Source: SXOA01 sp051004015
GTDB taxonomy: Bacteria > Planctomycetota > Planctomycetia > Pirellulales > Pirellulaceae
Direction: 5' to 3'
NCBI GenBank assembly: GCA_051004015.1
Contig: JBPCKT010000131.1
Span: forward strand, 1-11,195
Length of the DNA stretch: 11,195 bases
Shown here: piece by piece, positions 7,790-11,195 of the stretch
Layout: each line of letters begins with the position of its first letter
Numbering within the stretch: the stretch's first letter is position 1
The notes under the pieces: generated by a model
What the model was told of the DNA's origin: nothing
The model's input: the letters and a program-made list of their open reading frames with translations, nothing else
Databases searched by the model: none
Translations under genes and position numbers: made by a program

Positions 7790-8642
7790 ACGGAAGGCTG
7801 GTGGAACGGCCGACATCGAGCGATGGCAACCGTCGCGTTGGGACGAGATCATTGGCAACCAGCAACTGAAGGAATACCTGCTGGACATGATCCGTTGTAT
7901 TCGAAAGGAGGGGCACCAAAGCGGTTTCAACGCCCTGATCACGGGTCCGTCGCGGGGTGGAAAGACCTCGACCGTCCGGTTCGCCATCAAGTGTCTTGGC
8001 TGCCTCAATCTCGACTTCGAGACCTACAACCCGTGTCATTCCTGTGCACATTGCGTGATGAAGAATCACCTCTACGGGAACGACGGGTGGGAAAACTTCA
8101 TCGACTATCTGGATGAGGCCGAAGTGAAAACGTCAATCCGCTACCAGTACCTGCCCCTGGACTGTGCAAGACTTGGCCAGTCCGATATCGACGCCTGCAT
8201 CGAGAAGATACGCGGTTGCGATGACTGCGTCAGAGTCATCACGCTAGACGAAGTTCATCGGCTTGTGCAGAGAAACCTCGACGACCAGCTTTTAAAGCCG
8301 GTAGAGGACTACGCAGCGAACTGGATCGCAATGTCGGCCTTGATGAAGAAGGAAAACGAAAGCGACCAAAAGAAGCTGGAGAAGATGTTTCAGAACCGAT
8401 TCTCTTTCCGAATCAACACTGAGAAGCCAACCGTGCCTCAGATGGCCACTTGGCTCGCCATGCGATGCGAAGAGTTCGGGCTCACGTGTGACTTCCCTCG
8501 CGACACTCTTCATTATCTTGCCGAGCGAAGTAATCAGCTCGCGGGGATGGCCCTCCAGGTTCTCAACAAAGCTCACAAGAGACGCAGCAAGGAACTTACA
8601 AGACAGCTTGTGGACGAACACGTATTCGACTTAGACGATTGA
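7773..8642 (+). CDS. DnaX-like AAA+ ATPase (clamp-loader type) of a mobile element
   Basis: This 289-residue protein has the clamp-loader AAA+ layout. An opening WQPSRWDEIIGNQQLKEYL (18-36) matches the RFC/DnaX box. Walker A is GPSRGGKTS (58-66) and Walker B is ITLDEVH (156-162). A cysteine cluster (Cys74, 77, 88, 91, 94) sits where DnaX carries its zinc module, ending C-x2-C-x2-C. Differences from DnaX are a sensor-1 segment reading NWIAMSAL, QNRF (207-210) in place of the SRC arginine-finger motif with only Arg kept, and GMALQVL where DnaX has GSxRDALSL, so the sensor-2 arginine is absent. The protein ends after the lid, without the collar domain of full DnaX. AAAGGAAG precedes the ATG at 7773, and the overlap with the upstream gene implies translational coupling. 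A role in replication of the element is inferred; RFC small subunit-like ATPases are alternatives. Confidence 0.75.
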   Translation: MTIVIKRKAGGTADIERWQPSRWDEIIGNQQLKEYLLDMIRCIRKEGHQSGFNALITGPSRGGKTSTVRFAIKCLGCLNLDFETYNPCHSCAHCVMKNHLYGNDGWENFIDYLDEAEVKTSIRYQYLPLDCARLGQSDIDACIEKIRGCDDCVRVITLDEVHRLVQRNLDDQLLKPVEDYAANWIAMSALMKKENESDQKKLEKMFQNRFSFRINTEKPTVPQMATWLAMRCEEFGLTCDFPRDTLHYLAERSNQLAGMALQVLNKAHKRRSKELTRQLVDEHVFDLDD

Positions 8643-9072
8643 AAGTGGCCTGAAACATTGTCGTCTAAAAGACCTTCGTTGCCGTGATAACAGCCTCTTC
8701 TTGGAGCCGAAAGGAGCCAGGTTTTCGACTCACAAGCTCCAGTTAGTTCAATGTAATAACTGCATAAACGGATTTCACTTCGTTCAGGGAAGAACGGTGC
8801 CGGTGCCAAAGGGCACTGTGCGTGGCCAGCCAGGCTGACCACCAACCTTCAGAAGCAGAAGCCAATGAAATGCAAGCAGAAGAAAAAGAAGAAAAAACAC
8901 AAGGGACAGGACAAAAAAACTAAAAGATTCTGGATTAGTAAAAACTTAAACAGAATTAACATCAGGACTGGAAAAAACAAAATCATAAACTTGGACAGCA
9001 AAAACTTAAGCACCAAAACACGGGAAAACGGGAATGCTTGGATGGGAAGGGAATGGTAGGGATAGGACAGGG

Positions 9073-9103
9073 AATACTTACTAAATACTTATAACTACTT
9101 AAG
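9073..9103 (+). repeat. Three iteron-like TACTTA repeats in helical phase
   Basis: TACTTA occurs at 9075-9080, 9086-9091 and 9096-9101, spaced 11 and 10 bases. The longer unit AATACTTA is kept in the first two copies, and the third leads into CTTAAG. One-helical-turn spacing places the repeats on one face of the DNA, as for iterons or a multi-site operator. Confidence 0.5.
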
Positions 9104-9123
9104 TCTGGTTCAAAGAACCTGAC
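9103..9123. promoter_or_regulatory. Palindrome, candidate operator for the downstream small gene
   Basis: GTCTGGTTC (9103-9111), a loop AAA and GAACCTGAC (9115-9123) form an inverted repeat with one mismatch in nine. It sits 24 bases before the ATG at 9148 and directly after the TACTTA repeats. Ribbon-helix-helix proteins usually autoregulate through such palindromes, which would fit the following gene. A transfer-origin hairpin is an alternative. Confidence 0.4.
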
Positions 9124-9147
9124 AACAGCGAAGTCAAAGGAAGTCAC

Positions 9148-9426
9148 ATGCAACACAATGCGAGCCAGGTGCCTCCGCACCAGGCAACTGACACCCAGGT
9201 CAAAGGCCCGCGGCGGTTGCCGACAGGTCATCGTACTGTGTACGCTCACGTACCCGTACCGACGTTCAACCACGCGAAAGCCCAAGCCTATCTGTCGGGC
9301 TTGCCATGGCCCAAGTACGTCGCATGGCTCCTATCGGAGGCCAAACCGTACGTCGCCAAAGGCTTGCCAGAGACACAGCCACTGGCACCTGAATTGGCTT
9401 CAGCGGCTGCCGGTGGCAAGCCGTGA
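9148..9426 (+). CDS. Small protein with a possible ribbon-helix-helix fold
   Basis: This protein has 92 residues and belongs to no family I recognise firmly. Residues about 30-66 (RTVYAHVPVPTFNHAKAQAYLSGLPWPKYVAWLLSEAKPY) have a beta strand with alternating residues, then two helices separated by a short Gly turn, the layout of Arc/MetJ/CopG-type ribbon-helix-helix DNA-binding proteins. The N-terminal 25 residues and the Ala/Gly/Pro-rich tail look flexible. AAAGGAAG lies four bases before the ATG, a good ribosome binding site. It stands alone between the A-rich region with iteron-like repeats and the IS1380 transposase. A regulator, partition protein or relaxosome accessory factor would fit the context, which is inference. 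It could also be a remnant of a larger gene. Confidence 0.5.
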   Translation: MQHNASQVPPHQATDTQVKGPRRLPTGHRTVYAHVPVPTFNHAKAQAYLSGLPWPKYVAWLLSEAKPYVAKGLPETQPLAPELASAAAGGKP

Positions 9427-9572
9427 TCACAGGAGAGAGATACCGTTGGTGAATTCCAAGACTTAACCCGTCCTATTCACCGTTCCCGAGAGAGATAAGT
9501 AAGCCCATCGCGTGATCTCCGGTGTTTAACGAGTGTTCGACGCTTGTTTTCACACACAAGGAGGAGCACGCG
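9427..9572. other. Leader of the IS1380-type element, probably containing its left end
   Basis: No gene is present. The decamer GAGAGAGATA occurs at 9433-9442 and 9488-9497. The left terminal repeat of the insertion sequence should lie here; CCTATTCACCG near 9472 is a possible outer end because IS1380 ends often begin with CC, but no matching inverted copy is found before the window ends. Confidence 0.3.
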
Positions 9573-11069
9573 ATGGGTGAAAGACATTCTTGGCTACTGG
9601 AGCCGACTTTTCAACGGGCCATCAAGGTCGCGGCCACGGACGAACGGCTCACGTCGGATGGCGGGACGCTGCTGCTGCGGGAAGCCGATCATCAACTGGG
9701 TCTCTGCGAGTCGCTCGCCGACAAGCTTCACGATCCGAGGCGCCAGGACTGCATCCGGTACACGCTCACGGAACTGCTCCGTGAGCGGATCTATGCGTTG
9801 GCCCTGGGTTACGCGACCCAGGACGATATCGACCGCCTGGCTCACGATCCGGCGATGCGGCTCGCCTGTTGGGACCGCCAGGACTGCGGGACACTCGACG
9901 AACGGCTGGCCAGCCAGCCCACGCAGTCGCGGCTGATCGACATCCTGACGCGCGGCACCCAGAATCTGCACACTCTCCGCGACTCGCTGGCCGACTGGTC
10001 GCAGCGGTGGCTGTGCAGCACCGGCCCCGATCGCCGCGCCGCCTCGATCACCATCGACATCGACAGCTTCCTCCTCCCCTGCTACGGCAAACAGCCGGGG
10101 GTTGCCTTCAACGGACACTATCAGGACAACGGCTATCATCCGCTCGTCGCTAGCTTCAGCATCCGCGGCAAGTACGATGCCGCCAAGCAGGGCCACCGTC
10201 TGGGCAACGGCTTTCTGCACGCCACGCTCCGGGCCGGCAATGTTCACACGGCCAACGGAATCCTCCGCTTCCTGCAGAACGTGATTGCCAAGGCCAAGAA
10301 ACTCGCCATCTCGTTCGACGTGCGGATCGACGCGGGCTACACCGACGGCCGGACGATGGACTTCATGACCGAGGAAAACGTGCGGTTTTTAGGGCGATTA
10401 AAGACCAACGCCGTGCTCGACCGACTGGCGGAGCCGCATCTGAAACGACCCGTCGGACGACCGCCACGCGAAGGCTACGAGGATGTGATCGACCTCGGTC
10501 CTTATCGGGCCGAACCCTGGCGGCACGCTCAGCGGCTGATTCTCGTGATCATCGACCGCCCCGATCCGAAGAGCGGACAACTGCAATTTGAACCCGACTA
10601 CTTCTTCCTCGTCACCAACTGGCGGGAGGAAGAAAGAACCGGCCTGCAGGTGCTGGAGCATTACCGTGGCCGCGGCACCTTCGAGGACCGGCTGGGAGAA
10701 TTTCGGGCCGCGGTTCGCCCGAACCTCTCGTCTCCCAACTTCCGCGAGAATGAAGCGCTGCTCCTGTTGTCGCTCGCCGCGTACAACCTGGCCTCGATGC
10801 TCCGCGAGGAATGCGAGACGGCTCGTGGCGGAGCCTGGGACTTGCAGCGGTTTCAAAACTCCGTGCTCAAGGCCGGCGGCAAGGTGGTCAAACATGCCCG
10901 GCGGATCGTGCTGACGGTCGCCCGCGCCGTCGCACCCTTCTGGCAAACGCTCCGCGAGCGGTTGGAGCGGTGGACCGTGCCGGAGCGCTGGCTTCCCCGC
11001 GGCCCCACCCGCCGCGACTGGATGCCTCCACCGCCCCACGCGCACACCACCCTCGTGCTCCGCGATTGA
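9573..11069 (+). CDS. IS1380-family DDE transposase
   Basis: This 498-residue transposase catalyses cut-and-paste movement of its insertion sequence through a two-metal DDE active site. The N-terminal part has the family blocks LTSDGGTLLLREADHQLGL, TELLRERIYALALGY, DDIDRLAHDPAM and RLASQPTQSRL. Catalytic candidates are Asp162 or Asp164 in TIDIDSFLLPCYGKQPG, Asp253 in VRIDAGYTDG, and Glu371 in HYRGRGTFEDRLGE, the usual Y-x3-R-x3-E context. The frame is uninterrupted and the length is normal, so it may be active. The frame extends back to GTG at 9522, but AAGGAGGAG at 9558-9566 lies just before the ATG at 9573, which is clearly preferred. The C-terminus is rich in Pro and Arg. GC content is higher than in the genes to its left, closer to the chromosome, which suggests a later, separate insertion into the element. 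Confidence 0.9.
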   Translation: MGERHSWLLEPTFQRAIKVAATDERLTSDGGTLLLREADHQLGLCESLADKLHDPRRQDCIRYTLTELLRERIYALALGYATQDDIDRLAHDPAMRLACWDRQDCGTLDERLASQPTQSRLIDILTRGTQNLHTLRDSLADWSQRWLCSTGPDRRAASITIDIDSFLLPCYGKQPGVAFNGHYQDNGYHPLVASFSIRGKYDAAKQGHRLGNGFLHATLRAGNVHTANGILRFLQNVIAKAKKLAISFDVRIDAGYTDGRTMDFMTEENVRFLGRLKTNAVLDRLAEPHLKRPVGRPPREGYEDVIDLGPYRAEPWRHAQRLILVIIDRPDPKSGQLQFEPDYFFLVTNWREEERTGLQVLEHYRGRGTFEDRLGEFRAAVRPNLSSPNFRENEALLLLSLAAYNLASMLREECETARGGAWDLQRFQNSVLKAGGKVVKHARRIVLTVARAVAPFWQTLRERLERWTVPERWLPRGPTRRDWMPPPPHAHTTLVLRD

Positions 11070-11195
11070 CATTCTGTCATCGCCGACCCTCCCCCGCACT
11101 CACGCCACCAACAACTCGGCTCTGGGGGAAAGGGGGCCCTCCGCCCCCACCGTGCGACTACACCCCCACCAACCAACCCGATACCTGTTCAAGCT
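11070..11195. other. Transposase 3' flank with a GC-only hairpin
   Basis: No gene is seen. GGGGGC (11132-11137) and GCCCCC (11143-11148) form a six-base hairpin with a five-base loop and no T-run after it. It could slow polymerase after the transposase gene, but it is not a convincing terminator. The window ends before any terminal repeat of the insertion sequence can be recognised. Confidence 0.3.

Larger units (their letters stand above)
8643..9147. other. Non-coding A-rich region, candidate origin or maintenance locus
   Basis: I see no supported gene in these 505 bases. From about 8865 to 9070 the plus strand is extremely rich in A and purines, with A-tracts at 8883-8887, 8892-8897, 8913-8919, 8972-8977 and 9000-9004. 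This may give curved or easily melted DNA. AAAAACTTAA occurs twice, ending at 8949 and 9009. Phased TACTTA repeats and a 21-base palindrome follow. The open frame at 8865-9059 encodes a Lys-rich string that simply reflects the A-runs and has no ribosome binding site. Position between a replication-type operon and a small putative DNA-binding protein suggests a replication, partition or transfer site. Confidence 0.45.
6619..11195. mobile_element. Integrated element at ssrA, left end; right end not in window
   Basis: The left limit is the 20-base RNA 3' remnant. To the right, GC content drops visibly up to about 9100, and genes of mobile-element type appear: a winged-helix protein, a DnaX-like ATPase, a possible ribbon-helix-helix protein and an IS1380-type transposase. 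No complete integrase gene is present in the window, and no second copy of the attachment core is found, so the element must extend further right or be decayed. Confidence 0.5.
9427..11195 (+). mobile_element. IS1380-family insertion sequence, ends not resolved
   Basis: The single transposase gene identifies the family. The coordinates are outer limits: the left end lies between the small gene at 9426 and the transposase start, and the right end lies after the stop codon at 11069, quite possibly beyond the window. I found no convincing terminal inverted repeats or target duplication. Confidence 0.55.

Noticed and set aside
8573..8845. 90-codon minus-strand frame after the AAA+ gene
   Set aside because: It has no ribosome binding site or recognisable sequence and overlaps the end of a well-supported gene.
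8865..9059. 64-codon Lys/Asn-rich open frame
   Set aside because: Its sequence follows directly from A-runs, it lacks a ribosome binding site, and its composition matches no other gene here.
9073..9103. TACTTA repeats as a CRISPR array
   Set aside because: Units are about 10-11 bases with no spacers, and no cas genes are present.
11132..11148. GC hairpin as an intrinsic terminator of the transposase
   Set aside because: It has only six base pairs and no T-run.

Overview
The window reads as chromosomal DNA from a GC-rich planctomycete, or a close relative, that has received an integrated element. The planctomycete assignment is inference. It rests on a plant-like cystathionine gamma-synthase, a nusB-ftsY pair, a DUF255 (YyaL/SSP411-type) protein, a palindromic repeat of the kind I associate with this phylum inside ftsY, and a mobile region whose protein domains resemble planctomycete phage and plasmid proteins.

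Positions 1-515 contain no convincing gene. They hold nested inverted repeats (133-229), a strong hairpin (318-359) and an inverted pair of short GC-rich repeats (350-505). Positions 516-6368 are ordinary chromosome. A cystathionine gamma-synthase gene (minus strand) diverges from nusB and ftsY (plus strand, overlapping by 14 bases). These converge on a minus-strand group made of a small exported helical protein, a thioredoxin-domain/alpha-alpha-toroid protein of the DUF255 family, and a 44-codon fragment resembling the start of a planctomycete integrase.

At 6577-6638, read on the minus strand, lies what looks like the last 20 bases of a tmRNA gene (ssrA; a tRNA is the alternative) followed by an intact intrinsic terminator. 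The rest of the RNA gene is absent, which is what an element integrated into the 3' end of ssrA leaves behind. To its right the base composition changes to visibly lower GC. This region carries a possible small ORF with two W-x2-(L/I)-P repeats and then a tightly coupled two-gene operon. The first gene encodes a protein with a C-terminal winged-helix-like domain of the type I associate with planctomycete primase-helicases. The second encodes a DnaX-like AAA+ ATPase with a zinc-finger-like cysteine cluster. A 505-base non-coding stretch follows, with A-tracts, three helically phased TACTTA repeats and a 21-base palindrome, placed just before a small gene for a possible ribbon-helix-helix protein.

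The right end is an IS1380-family transposase gene with an intact reading frame and all DDE residues. The ends of that insertion sequence could not be fixed.

The most interesting hypothesis is that 6640-9426 is a compact replication and maintenance module of an integrative element that brings its own clamp-loader-like ATPase. The other unusual points are the palindromic repeat translated as part of FtsY, a probably leaderless nusB message, and a heptanucleotide tandem repeat inside the DUF255 gene.
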